A program made the translations under genes and the position numbers. A stretch of DNA of 42,138 nt from Paenirhizobium daejeonense (lineage in GTDB: Bacteria > Pseudomonadota > Alphaproteobacteria > Rhizobiales > Rhizobiaceae): contig NZ_JACLAL010000008.1 of NCBI RefSeq assembly GCF_014280875.1, positions 1 through 42,138 on the forward strand, given 5' to 3'. The notes below the pieces were generated by a model, which was given only the letters and a program-made list of their open reading frames with translations, had not been told where the DNA came from and searched no databases. This document shows positions 8,401 to 15,656 of this stretch, piece after piece (the first letter of the stretch is position 1; each line of letters opens with the position of its first letter).

Positions 8401-9647
8401 TATTCCAGGAACTTCGCATCAATCCGACGCGGCTGATCTCCCGCGTCGAACGGCTCGGCAAGATCGGCGCACTGGAAGGCGGCGGCGTCTGCCGTCTTGC
8501 CCTCACCCCTTCGGAAAAACTCGGACGGGATCATCTGGTCGCCGAAATGAAGGCGCTGGGGCTCGACGTTGCAATCGATCCGATCGGCAATATCTTCGGC
8601 GCACGCAAGGGCCGTCGCGAAGGCCCCGCCGTCATGCTCGGCTCACATATCGACACTGTCGCAACCGGTGGCCTTTATGACGGGGCACTCGGTGTTCTGG
8701 CTGGACTGGAAGTCATCGCCACGCTGAATGAGGGGAACATCGAGACCGATCTGCCGGTCGTCGTCGCCGCATTCACCAATGAGGAAGGCGCGCGCTTCGC
8801 GCCCGACATGCTAGGTAGCCTCGTCTTCGTCGGCGGGCTGTCGCTTGCGGAGGCTCTAGACATCGTCTCCATCGATGGCAAAAGACTGGGCGAAGAACTC
8901 GAGGCCATCGGCTATGCCGGCACCGATCAGGGCCCGGAGGAAGTCGCAGCCTATTTCGAGTTGCATATCGAACAGGGTCCAGTGCTTGAAGACGAGAAGG
9001 TCGAGATCGGCGCGGTGCTCGGTGTTCAGGGCATCTCCTGGACCGAACTGACGATCCGCGGGCGTTCCGCCCATGCAGGAACGACACCGATCCGCCTGCG
9101 ACGTGATGCCGGTCTCGCGGCCGCACGGATTGCAGCGGGTGTCGGAGCCTTCGTTCGATCCATGGGCGGTGATCAGGTCGGCACTGTCGGCGCGAGCACG
9201 CTCACACCCAACCTCGTCAACGTCGTCGCCGAGACGGCCGTGATGACGGTCGACCTGCGTAACCCCGACGAAGGCTTGCTGCAGGTCGCCGAAGCAAAGC
9301 TTACCGCGCTGATCGAACAAATCGCCGGTGAGGAAGAAGTGACAATCGAGCGGCGCAGCCTCGCCCGCTTCGAGCCCGTCGACTTCGCCCCTGCCCTGAT
9401 CGAGACCATCGACGGTACCGCAAGGGTGCTCGGCTTTTCCACTCGCCGGCTCTTTTCAGGAGCCGGCCATGACGCACAGATGCTCGCCCGGATCGCACCA
9501 GCCGCGATGATCTTTGTGCCGAGCGTCAAAGGCATCAGCCATAACATTACCGAATACACAGAACCGGCAGACCTCGCCAACGGCGCGAACGTGCTGCTTC
9601 AGGTCACTCTGAAGCAGGCCCTGCCCACAAATGGAGAAGAAGCCTGA
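8397..9647 (+). CDS. M20-family Zn hydrolase, N-carbamoyl-amino-acid hydrolase / allantoate amidohydrolase type
   Basis: Cytoplasmic di-metal hydrolase of 416 aa in the hydantoinase/carbamoylase subfamily (L-carbamoylase, ureidoglycolate or allantoate amidohydrolase, beta-ureidopropionase). Metal ligands are visible: H84 (GSHIDTV), D95 (YDGALGV), E129/E130 (TNEEGARF), H190 (FELHIEQGP) and the C-terminal histidine in GISHNITEY. The internal dimerisation domain begins near GISWTELTIRGRSAHAG. It overlaps dpaL and the next gene, implying translational coupling. Expected chemistry is release of CO2 and ammonia from an N-carbamoyl group. Substrate and stereochemistry cannot be decided from sequence. 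Confidence 0.88.
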   Translation: MIFQELRINPTRLISRVERLGKIGALEGGGVCRLALTPSEKLGRDHLVAEMKALGLDVAIDPIGNIFGARKGRREGPAVMLGSHIDTVATGGLYDGALGVLAGLEVIATLNEGNIETDLPVVVAAFTNEEGARFAPDMLGSLVFVGGLSLAEALDIVSIDGKRLGEELEAIGYAGTDQGPEEVAAYFELHIEQGPVLEDEKVEIGAVLGVQGISWTELTIRGRSAHAGTTPIRLRRDAGLAAARIAAGVGAFVRSMGGDQVGTVGASTLTPNLVNVVAETAVMTVDLRNPDEGLLQVAEAKLTALIEQIAGEEEVTIERRSLARFEPVDFAPALIETIDGTARVLGFSTRRLFSGAGHDAQMLARIAPAAMIFVPSVKGISHNITEYTEPADLANGANVLLQVTLKQALPTNGEEA

Positions 9648-10567
9648 TGGCTAGAATAGTTGTCACCGGGGCGGCCCAGCTCGGGCCGATCGCCCGTTCG
9701 GAAAGCCGCGAGAGCGTAGTCGCCCGCATGATCGCGCTGATGGAGAAGGCAGCCGCACGCGGGTGCGATCTGGTCGTTTATCCCGAACTGGCGCTGACTA
9801 CCTTCTTCCCGCGCTGGTTCATGGAAGAGCAAGCGGACATCGATTTCTTCTTCGAGCGCTCCATGCCGAATGAAGCCGTTGCCCCGCTCTTCGCGAAGGC
9901 AAAAGCACTCAGCATCGGCTTTTCCTTCGGATATGCGGAGTTGACGGAAGAGGACGGCCGGACACGGCACTACAATACGTCGGTTATCGTCGACAAAGCC
10001 GGCGAGATCGTGCACCGCTATCGCAAGATCCATCTGCCGGGCCACAAGGAAAACGAGCCGTGGCGCGCCTTTCAGCATCTGGAAAAGCGCTACTTCGAGC
10101 CTGGCATGGAACCCTTCTCGGCGGCTGACGTCTTCGATGGCAAGATCGGCCAGGCGATCTGCAACGACCGGCGCTGGCCGGAGACCTATCGCGAACTGGC
10201 GCTGCGCGGCGCCGAGATGGCGCTGATCGGGTACAACACGCCGGTTCATTATCCCCTTGCCCCGGAGCATGATCATCTCCAATGTTTCCACAACCATCTA
10301 TGCATGCAAGCGGGAGCCTATCAGAACGGCATGTGGGTGGTCGGTGTCGCAAAGGCCGGCAAGGAGGAGAATTGTGACCTTATCGGCCAGAGTTGCATCA
10401 TCGCTCCAACAGGCGAGATCGTCGCAATGGCCAGCACACTTGGCGACGAACTGGTCGTTCATGATTGCGATCTAGACCGCTGCACCGAAATCCGCGCCAA
10501 CATCTTCAATTTCAGGCTTCATCGCCGCCCGGAAATCTACACCGCACTGACCTCAGCCGAGATATGA
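9647..10567 (+). CDS. N-carbamoyl-D-amino-acid hydrolase (nitrilase superfamily)
   Basis: Enzyme of 306 aa hydrolysing N-carbamoyl-D-amino acids to D-amino acids, CO2 and ammonia. The triad falls at the numbering known for Agrobacterium D-carbamoylases: E47 (YPELALTTFFPRW), K127 (YRKIHLPGHKE) and C172 (AICNDRRWPET). Long stretches such as FQHLEKRYFEPG are typical of that clade. Length (about 304 aa) is normal. It follows the M20 gene with a 1-bp overlap (TGATG) and ends the operon, with a hairpin downstream. Two unrelated carbamoylases in one operon suggest a substrate with two carbamoyl groups, or both stereochemistries. Confidence 0.92.
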   Translation: MARIVVTGAAQLGPIARSESRESVVARMIALMEKAAARGCDLVVYPELALTTFFPRWFMEEQADIDFFFERSMPNEAVAPLFAKAKALSIGFSFGYAELTEEDGRTRHYNTSVIVDKAGEIVHRYRKIHLPGHKENEPWRAFQHLEKRYFEPGMEPFSAADVFDGKIGQAICNDRRWPETYRELALRGAEMALIGYNTPVHYPLAPEHDHLQCFHNHLCMQAGAYQNGMWVVGVAKAGKEENCDLIGQSCIIAPTGEIVAMASTLGDELVVHDCDLDRCTEIRANIFNFRLHRRPEIYTALTSAEI

Positions 10568-10604
10568 TGCAAGCGCAATATGGCCAGCAGCCCCATTCTA
10601 CCCC

Positions 10605-10629
10605 TTCCCCATCCCTAGAGGATGGGGAA
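10605..10629 (+). terminator. Terminator-like hairpin after the dpaL operon
   Basis: Arms TTCCCCATCC and GGATGGGGAA (10 bp, perfect) enclose a 5-nt loop 38 bp after the carbamoylase stop. There is no long T-run after it, so termination may be weak or Rho-assisted. Confidence 0.5.
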
Positions 10630-10639
10630 TTCATCTACC

Positions 10640-11479
10640 AAGATCGTGGATCTCGGCAATATATCCCCTTAAGGCCGCGAAGTGCTCGAAACGTACATTA
10701 CACGCGGGCTTGGCAACGAAGCGAGGCAGTTAATCGCCGCACTGCCAGCGGATCTGCTGGCACGCACCGCTACATTTCTGCTGCTCAAGGATTCACGCTC
10801 GAGCTTCCAGATTGAGGGAGAAGACCCGCCGCAGCATCGCATGCAGCGCTGGGGACAGGTAATCGGCGAGGCTGGTCAGCGGCCTATAGATCGCACCCAA
10901 CTGGAAAGATTGCAGCGCATTGTCATAGGCGATGCGCGCTTCGTCCACCTTGGCCTACGCGTCGAGGGTGGTTTTATCGGCGAGCCCGATCGCCTGACGG
11001 GAGCGCCGATACCAGAACATGTCAGCGCCCGGCATCCTGGATCGCATCGATGCCTATCGAACTGTATTGGAAAGCTATTCACGCCGCCTCTTGCCCTTTA
11101 TTCATTGGCAATCAACAGACCGTGGCAATGTCACGGTGCTGAATCAAACCGCCGACTTCTATCGCTACTTCGACGCAACGCCGCATGCCGAATTCCTGTT
11201 TGAGTGCGTGCCCGGACGATCGATATGGATTTGCCGGCCGAGACGGGATTCCTCCGCCTCTACGACGCCTTCAAGATCAAAGTGCAGCAGCGGATCGATA
11301 TGCCCGACCGCTTGCTTGATCTCCTGTTCCGTTTCTTGCGGCAGAATGAAGGCCAACTATCAAAGCGAGCTCGCGAGAAGGAGTTTTCAGCGCTCAGCGA
11401 CTCGGAAGCCGCACGGATAGAGACAATCTACGCCGAGATTCAGCAAGCCGCGGCAGAAGATAGCTACGCCCTGTCTTAA
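10640..11479 (+). pseudogene. Decayed Fic-family gene (internal deletion, frameshifts)
   Basis: Three frames together read as pieces of one Fic-domain protein. Frame A (from about 10679) gives an N-terminal part with FLLLKDSRSSFQIEGEDPPQ. Frame B (about 11036-11205) resumes with ILDRIDAYRTVLESYSRRLL and the C-terminal YFDATPHAEFLFECV. Frame C (about 11210-11479) ends with MPDRLLDLLFRFLRQNEG and LSKRAREKEFSAL. The central catalytic segment that should carry HPFxxGNGR is absent, so a deletion at about 11036 plus a frameshift near 11208 destroyed the gene. A further shift near 10676 is likely (QYIPLRP upstream). Intact relatives would AMPylate target proteins; this copy cannot. Confidence 0.7.
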
Positions 11480-11644
11480 TTTCGCTGGGCACAGCAGCAT
11501 GCCAAGGCGACATATTCTCACCAAACGGCAACGCCCGGCACCTGTCTATCTGCCTAAACCGATGAACTCTCGCTGTTTCAGCACGATACACTTGCCCACA
11601 ACAGCCTCGAACAAAACCATTTTGCGATTCGCCCATTGGTGACC

Positions 11645-12859
11645 TCAAGCGGACTTTCTAGCCGACACGGTATTGGCTCGCATGAGTGCCATGAGCATTG
11701 GTCCAAGCGAAAATTCGCCTCTTGCCGCTTTTCGCGTGAGATCCCGCAGGTATCCGCCTGCCGAGTTGATATGCCCCGCCCTCTCGAGAATGCAGGCGAT
11801 TGCAGTCGCTGCATTCTCGGGCCCCAAAGTGTCGCTCGCTTCCTGATAGGCTGACGGACTAACTCCAAGCATCGATCTAACGACGACCGCCGCTGACATC
11901 ATTTCCCGCCAGTTTGAAACCGCACCGCCCGATGCATAATCCACTATTTGCGGACAAGCCTTTAGCACCATTCCCAGAGGAAATGCCTTTGTCGGTTCGA
12001 CCATCCGTTTCGGTTCATGAGTCGAGGTCTCGTCCTGCTCGTTTTCGGAGCTAGGTTCAAGTTCATGGATGGATTCGGTATTTGAATTCTGTTTGTGACA
12101 TCCATTTTGGATGTCATTGCCGTTTATTTTTTCTGTTTTTAGATGAATTTCCAATAGATTGACGATTTCTTCGCGCAGCATTTCCAGATCTTCCAAAACG
12201 GCAGCCATCACCTGATGGGCCGGCGAACGTCCGAGGCGGACCAAAAGTCCTATGTACTGCCCTTCAATCCCCTCCCAATCGCCGTCTATCCCTTCCTCTA
12301 CAGCTGCAGAGATCAATTTCCTGACATCGCGCCTACAAATGGTGAGGGCCTCCTTCGTTCGTTTGTAAAGTCGACGCTCCTCGGCAACACTCTGCGCCAA
12401 ATGGGCGAATTCCCCTGCCCGAAAGACCAGCGGTGCGAGACTGAAACCAAAGGCTTTCTCGATCTCCCCCGTCTTGCCGCGATGGGCGTAACGCTTTCCA
12501 TTGGGGCTATCGTGCCGATGAATGACACCCGCATCGATCAGAGCGGCCAGATGACGGCGAAGCGTGGTCCCGGAAATACCATGCGCACGTAATGATAATT
12601 GAGCGTTGGAGGGAAAAACCACCAGGCTCCGTTCATTTGACAGCTCAGCCTCGGGATAGAAACTCAACAACGCGTCGAGCACCGCCAGCGCCCGATCATG
12701 AAGGCCCAGTATTCCTCGTGCTTCGCAAATATCGCGAAACACCTTCCATTTTGGAATTGCCTGATGCGCCCTGCCCTCTTTCATGTCGAGCTGACTTTTC
12801 ACCAGGGCAAACTTAACCGACCGCCGCCCAAAAGGCGTCGTCACATTTCCCGTTTGCAT
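11645..12859 (-). CDS. repC: Plasmid replication initiator RepC
   Basis: Replication initiator of 404 aa, third gene of a repABC operon. It begins MQTGNVTTPFGRRSVKFALV, the characteristic RepC N-terminus, and contains winged-helix-like DNA-binding segments (SLRAHGISGTTLRRHLAAL). The C-terminal part has the usual SAYQEASDTLGPENAATAIA and NSAGGYLRDLTRKA. The start at 12859 is preferred (GGTG 7 nt upstream); a TTG two codons earlier is possible. An AT-rich segment in mid-gene is the expected replication origin. Expression should be limited by the antisense RNA from the repB-repC gap. Confidence 0.95.
   Translation of the reverse strand: MQTGNVTTPFGRRSVKFALVKSQLDMKEGRAHQAIPKWKVFRDICEARGILGLHDRALAVLDALLSFYPEAELSNERSLVVFPSNAQLSLRAHGISGTTLRRHLAALIDAGVIHRHDSPNGKRYAHRGKTGEIEKAFGFSLAPLVFRAGEFAHLAQSVAEERRLYKRTKEALTICRRDVRKLISAAVEEGIDGDWEGIEGQYIGLLVRLGRSPAHQVMAAVLEDLEMLREEIVNLLEIHLKTEKINGNDIQNGCHKQNSNTESIHELEPSSENEQDETSTHEPKRMVEPTKAFPLGMVLKACPQIVDYASGGAVSNWREMMSAAVVVRSMLGVSPSAYQEASDTLGPENAATAIACILERAGHINSAGGYLRDLTRKAARGEFSLGPMLMALMRANTVSARKSA
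12050..12160. other. Probable origin of replication inside repC
   Basis: In repABC replicons oriV lies in an AT-rich block within repC. Here the block about 12060-12160 is markedly AT-rich and contains a 9-bp-arm palindrome (12096-12116). Assignment rests on the known location and base composition. Confidence 0.5.
12096..12116. repeat. Palindrome with TCCATTTTGGA core, copy 1
   Basis: Arms TGACATCCA and TGGATGTCA around TTT, inside the AT-rich part of repC. It shares an exact 11-bp core with two other palindromes in the rep region and is the longest of the three. A site for RepC, RepB or a host factor is possible. Confidence 0.6.
12744..12756. repeat. Palindrome with TCCATTTTGGA core, copy 2
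   Basis: TTCCA-TTT-TGGAA near the 5' end of repC. Core identical and in the same orientation as copies 1 and 3; the outer base pair differs but stays complementary. Confidence 0.6.
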
Positions 12860-12917
12860 TTTCAATCACCTTTCAAAAGGCAAAAGAAATCAACTCACCA
12901 AAAGATGCCAAAGACTC

Positions 12918-12946
12918 TTGACTGTGATTCGGGGAAGTGCGATTCT
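12918..12946 (+). promoter_or_regulatory. Promoter of the antisense (ct) RNA
   Basis: TTGACT (12918-12923) and GATTCT (12941-12946) are 17 bp apart on the strand opposite to repABC. This is the position of the countertranscribed RNA promoter in repABC plasmids. Confidence 0.65.
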
Positions 12947-12952
12947 CTGAGT

Positions 12953-13007
12953 GTCCAAATCAGGGAAGGGCTTCCACAACGGCAACGTTTGGGGGCCTTT
13001 TTCTTTT
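12953..13007 (+). ncRNA. Countertranscribed RNA controlling repC (incA-type)
   Basis: The repB-repC gap (12860-13054) closely resembles the conserved repABC intergenic region. Downstream of the antisense promoter a short RNA of roughly 50-55 nt would contain a GGGAAGGGCTTCC hairpin, then a stem around CAACGGCAACGTTTG and GGGGGCC followed by a T-rich tract (12998-13007). In the family this RNA pairs with the repC leader, causing early termination or blocking translation, and it sets copy number and incompatibility. Ends are estimates. Confidence 0.7.
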
Positions 13008-13054
13008 GCTGGTCTCTCCTTCTTGACCCTTAATGTTTTCGGGGCGCAGTCCTA

Positions 13055-14056
13055 TCAGGACCGCTCGGCAGAATGATCGTATTCACGCATCAATTCTGGC
13101 ATTCGTTCTGCCAACCAGTGCGCAAATGCTGTTTCATTTTTAGGAATAGTCACCGTCGTTCCGGCGGACGTCGTTTTCATCCGGCCGAAAACTCTTTTGC
13201 CGAACACAAATTCGACAGTCTCATCCTGGGCCACCTCCTGAGGTTTGGCGAGATCCCCGCTTGCAGCTTTGATTGCTAAGGCAATCCGTACCGCGCCGTC
13301 AGATTTGAGAAACTCCGCGGATTGAACGATCTTCCGGACAGCATCTATCCGCATCTCATCCCTCAGGAGTTCGGCAAATGCAGTCCATTTTGGACGGCCC
13401 ACGCCTTTTGCCCTGCCTATCGCGAAAACTAGATCTTCCGGAACAACCGTCGTCACCCGAAAAAGATGCGATACCGCAGCCTCGGATAACCCGAGGATCG
13501 GGCATATGGCACGGTGAGACAGACCAGCGCTTTTTAGCTGCACGGCCCACATCGCCTGTTCGATCCACGTCAGGTTTTCCCGGACACCATTCTCGAGTGA
13601 TTGTTCCTCGATCAGTTGGCGGTCCGTCAGGTCACGAACGTAAGCCTTGATCTTGATGCTTTCTGAGCCCTCACCCTCTGCCATAATGGCTTTGATAGCA
13701 GCCCAGCGACGATATCCGTAGGCAAGTTGGTAATAATCGTCTTTGGTAGGATGCGGGCGGACCAGAACAGGTATTTTCTGACCCTCGCTGGCAATTGAGA
13801 TCTTCAAAGCTTCAAGTTCTCTCTCGGCCTCCTCGTCATTGTCGAAACGATCCTTGAATGGTGAACGCTCCACCTTGGAGGGATCCAGCGAAATAATGCT
13901 GTCTTCCGTCAACTGCGTAAGCACTCTTCCCACATTTGAAATGACGGGAGATGAATGACGGCGAGAAAGTACGGCCTTCTCCATTCCATCAGGTGTAGAA
14001 CCGGCATCGCCACGATTTTCAGCATCAGCCATTCTTTGAAGGATGCTTTTTTTCAT
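13055..14056 (-). CDS. repB: Plasmid partitioning protein RepB (ParB family)
   Basis: Centromere-binding protein of 333 aa. The ParB N-terminal nuclease-like domain is clear (LDPSKVERSPFKDR, IPVLVRPHPT, YQLAYGYRRWAAI, then EEQSLENGVRENLTWIEQA). The helix-turn-helix follows (GLSHRAICPILGLSEAAVSH), and a RepB-type C-terminal domain completes the protein. It overlaps repA by 4 bp. It should load on parS sites and work with RepA; no exact match to the usual repABC parS pattern (GTTNNCNNNNGNNAAC) was found, so this plasmid's sites may differ. Confidence 0.95.
   Translation of the reverse strand: MKKSILQRMADAENRGDAGSTPDGMEKAVLSRRHSSPVISNVGRVLTQLTEDSIISLDPSKVERSPFKDRFDNDEEAERELEALKISIASEGQKIPVLVRPHPTKDDYYQLAYGYRRWAAIKAIMAEGEGSESIKIKAYVRDLTDRQLIEEQSLENGVRENLTWIEQAMWAVQLKSAGLSHRAICPILGLSEAAVSHLFRVTTVVPEDLVFAIGRAKGVGRPKWTAFAELLRDEMRIDAVRKIVQSAEFLKSDGAVRIALAIKAASGDLAKPQEVAQDETVEFVFGKRVFGRMKTTSAGTTVTIPKNETAFAHWLAERMPELMREYDHSAERS
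13383..13395. repeat. Palindrome with TCCATTTTGGA core, copy 3
   Basis: GTCCA-TTT-TGGAC inside repB, about 640 bp from copy 2, which is about 650 bp from copy 1. A degenerate relative, CTCCA-CCT-TGGAG, occurs at 13868-13880. Confidence 0.6.
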
Positions 14057-15267
14057 GTGTTGCGCCCCCAGACTTTGTGAATCAGGCCGAGGATTTCAAA
14101 ATTGACCCTATCGGCGCTTTCGATGGCACGCTTAAGCGCCTCCCGGCCAACCTCCCCGACTTCGAGCTCGTAAAGGGTTTTCTTTGCAACTGCCGCGCCG
14201 GCTATGGCCGTCGATTCCAGAGCTTCCGCTACGAGTACATCCTCGCCAAATAGGCGCCGCATGACGCCCGACATGTATTTCTGTGGACCGTCGTTCGGGT
14301 TTACGCGCGTGAGCAAGAAACGGAAGAAGTCGTGTTCGAAACGAGCTCCGAACTGCCCCAAAACCTCGGAAAGATCTGAGATCATGATGAGGAACTGGTT
14401 GCATGAGGCCACATCCAGCATTGCCGGGTGGACCGTAACGACCAGGGACGTGGCAGCGTAAAGAGCTGCAAGTGTAGAATAGCCCAGCGAGGGAGGTGTA
14501 TCGAGGATAACGATATCGTAGCGATCCTCAACTCGCGACAAAGCGTTGCTAAGCCGTTCAAAGAAAAGACCGAGATCGTCCCGGTTCCGAGACGTAAGGT
14601 AGGACGGGGTGTCGAATTCGAAATCCATCAGCTCGAGATTTCCCGGCACGAGATCGATGCCAGGGAAATAAGTGGATCGTATCACATCCGCCAACGGCCT
14701 GCGCTCATTGTCATAACGCATCGCCGCATATGCGGTCTCATTGTCCCCCAGATCAAATTCCGGCTGGATGCCAAACAACGAGGTCATGGATGCCTGAGGA
14801 TCCAAATCCACGCACAGAACACGATACCCTTGAAGGCCAAGGAAATGGGCCAGATGCATGGACGTTGTTGTCTTCGAACTGCCCCCTTTAAAATTGGCCG
14901 TCGCGATGATCTGCAGTTTTTCGCCCTGCCTGCGATAAGGCAGAAGTTCTCCGGCCTCATCCGGACGAAGCTGGGCGAGGAATGAACGCAGTTCTCGCAC
15001 TTGCTCTACCGTATAGGTCCGGCGATTATTTTCAGCTCTTTCCGGTTGAGGGCCTTTTCCTTCGATCGTCATCTGCCGAAGCGTGCTCTCCGGAACTTTG
15101 AGAAGCCGGACCAGATCGAGGGTTGAAAACGTCCGCGCAAAATTCTTCTTCGCCGTCGGGGGGTAGACGGCTTCCCGCATGTCGTGGAGCTCCGCCGAAA
15201 GCTTGGAGGTGTACACTCCTATCTTTGACGCGGTATCTCTGACGTTCTGAGAGGCTGCGCTAGCCAT
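14053..15267 (-). CDS. repA: Plasmid partitioning ATPase RepA (ParA family)
   Basis: ParA-type ATPase of 404 aa, first gene of repABC. The N-terminal DNA-binding part (about 40-110, FSTLDLVRLLKVPESTLRQM) supports autorepression. The deviant Walker A motif FKGGSSKTTT lies at about 126-135 with the signature lysine, followed by LCVDLDPQASMTSLFG and IVILDTPPSLG. AGAGGA precedes the ATG. It moves the plasmid together with RepB and represses the operon. The upstream region carries inverted repeats that are candidate operators. Confidence 0.95.
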   Translation of the reverse strand: MASAASQNVRDTASKIGVYTSKLSAELHDMREAVYPPTAKKNFARTFSTLDLVRLLKVPESTLRQMTIEGKGPQPERAENNRRTYTVEQVRELRSFLAQLRPDEAGELLPYRRQGEKLQIIATANFKGGSSKTTTSMHLAHFLGLQGYRVLCVDLDPQASMTSLFGIQPEFDLGDNETAYAAMRYDNERRPLADVIRSTYFPGIDLVPGNLELMDFEFDTPSYLTSRNRDDLGLFFERLSNALSRVEDRYDIVILDTPPSLGYSTLAALYAATSLVVTVHPAMLDVASCNQFLIMISDLSEVLGQFGARFEHDFFRFLLTRVNPNDGPQKYMSGVMRRLFGEDVLVAEALESTAIAGAAVAKKTLYELEVGEVGREALKRAIESADRVNFEILGLIHKVWGRNT

Positions 15268-15278
15268 TCAATCCTCTT

Positions 15279-15313
15279 GACGGTTATTACTGCGTTATGA
15301 GCTTATTACCGTC
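15279..15313. promoter_or_regulatory. Inverted-repeat operator candidate upstream of repA
   Basis: GACGGT (15279-15284) and ACCGTC (15308-15313) flank two copies of TTATTAC (15284-15290 and 15303-15309). The element lies 12 bp upstream of the repA start codon, where RepA-mediated autorepression acts in repABC operons. Confidence 0.4.
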
Positions 15314-15390
15314 AGGGATGACAGAGAGTCTCCGATTCTTCAAGGCGTTTTTGGTTATTCAAAAGTTAACTTCATTCGCACTTGATGCAA

Positions 15391-15408
15391 ACTTTACAGT
15401 TGTAAAGT
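15391..15408. promoter_or_regulatory. Perfect palindrome upstream of repA
   Basis: ACTTTACAGTTGTAAAGT has 8-bp arms and a 2-bp centre. A smaller palindrome, AAGTTAACTT, lies at 15363-15372. Both sit in the otherwise gene-poor 15268-15656 stretch and are candidates for parS or RepA/RepB sites. Confidence 0.4.
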
Positions 15409-15552
15409 CCTGCAGGATTGGCGCGAGTGGAGAATCATCGCACCTCTAATTCCCTTATCCACTTGCCTATAGGAACGATACTCGCCAAGCCAGACACGAA
15501 ATACAGGACCATCCTTTTCCCTCAGCGAGGCAATAAAATAATGCGTGGCCAT
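15394..15552 (-). CDS. Possible small protein (52 aa), unrecognised
   Basis: An open frame starts at an ATG preceded by AGAGAAAG and encodes 52 residues beginning MATHYFIASLREKDGPVFRV. The residue mix looks protein-like (aromatic-rich N-terminus, basic C-terminus), but I recognise no family. Its last codons overlap the 15391-15408 palindrome, which argues for caution. It may instead be part of the repA leader. Confidence 0.25.
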   Translation of the reverse strand: MATHYFIASLREKDGPVFRVWLGEYRSYRQVDKGIRGAMILHSRQSCRTLQL

Positions 15553-15589
15553 TCTTTCTCTTGAGCGAAAGTGCCGATTAATATCAGTT

Positions 15590-15630
15590 AATAAAATAAG
15601 GCCCGCAAGAGACTGATCCCCGCGGGCCTT
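15590..15630 (-). terminator. Rho-independent terminator after the flotillin gene
   Basis: Reading leftward, AAGGCCCGC (15622-15630) pairs with GCGGGCCTT (15598-15606) around a 15-nt loop and is followed by TATTTTATT. It lies 27 bp after the yqiK-like stop. Confidence 0.8.
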
Positions 15631-15656
15631 GAACGTTCAGTGTCTCGAACTGGCGA

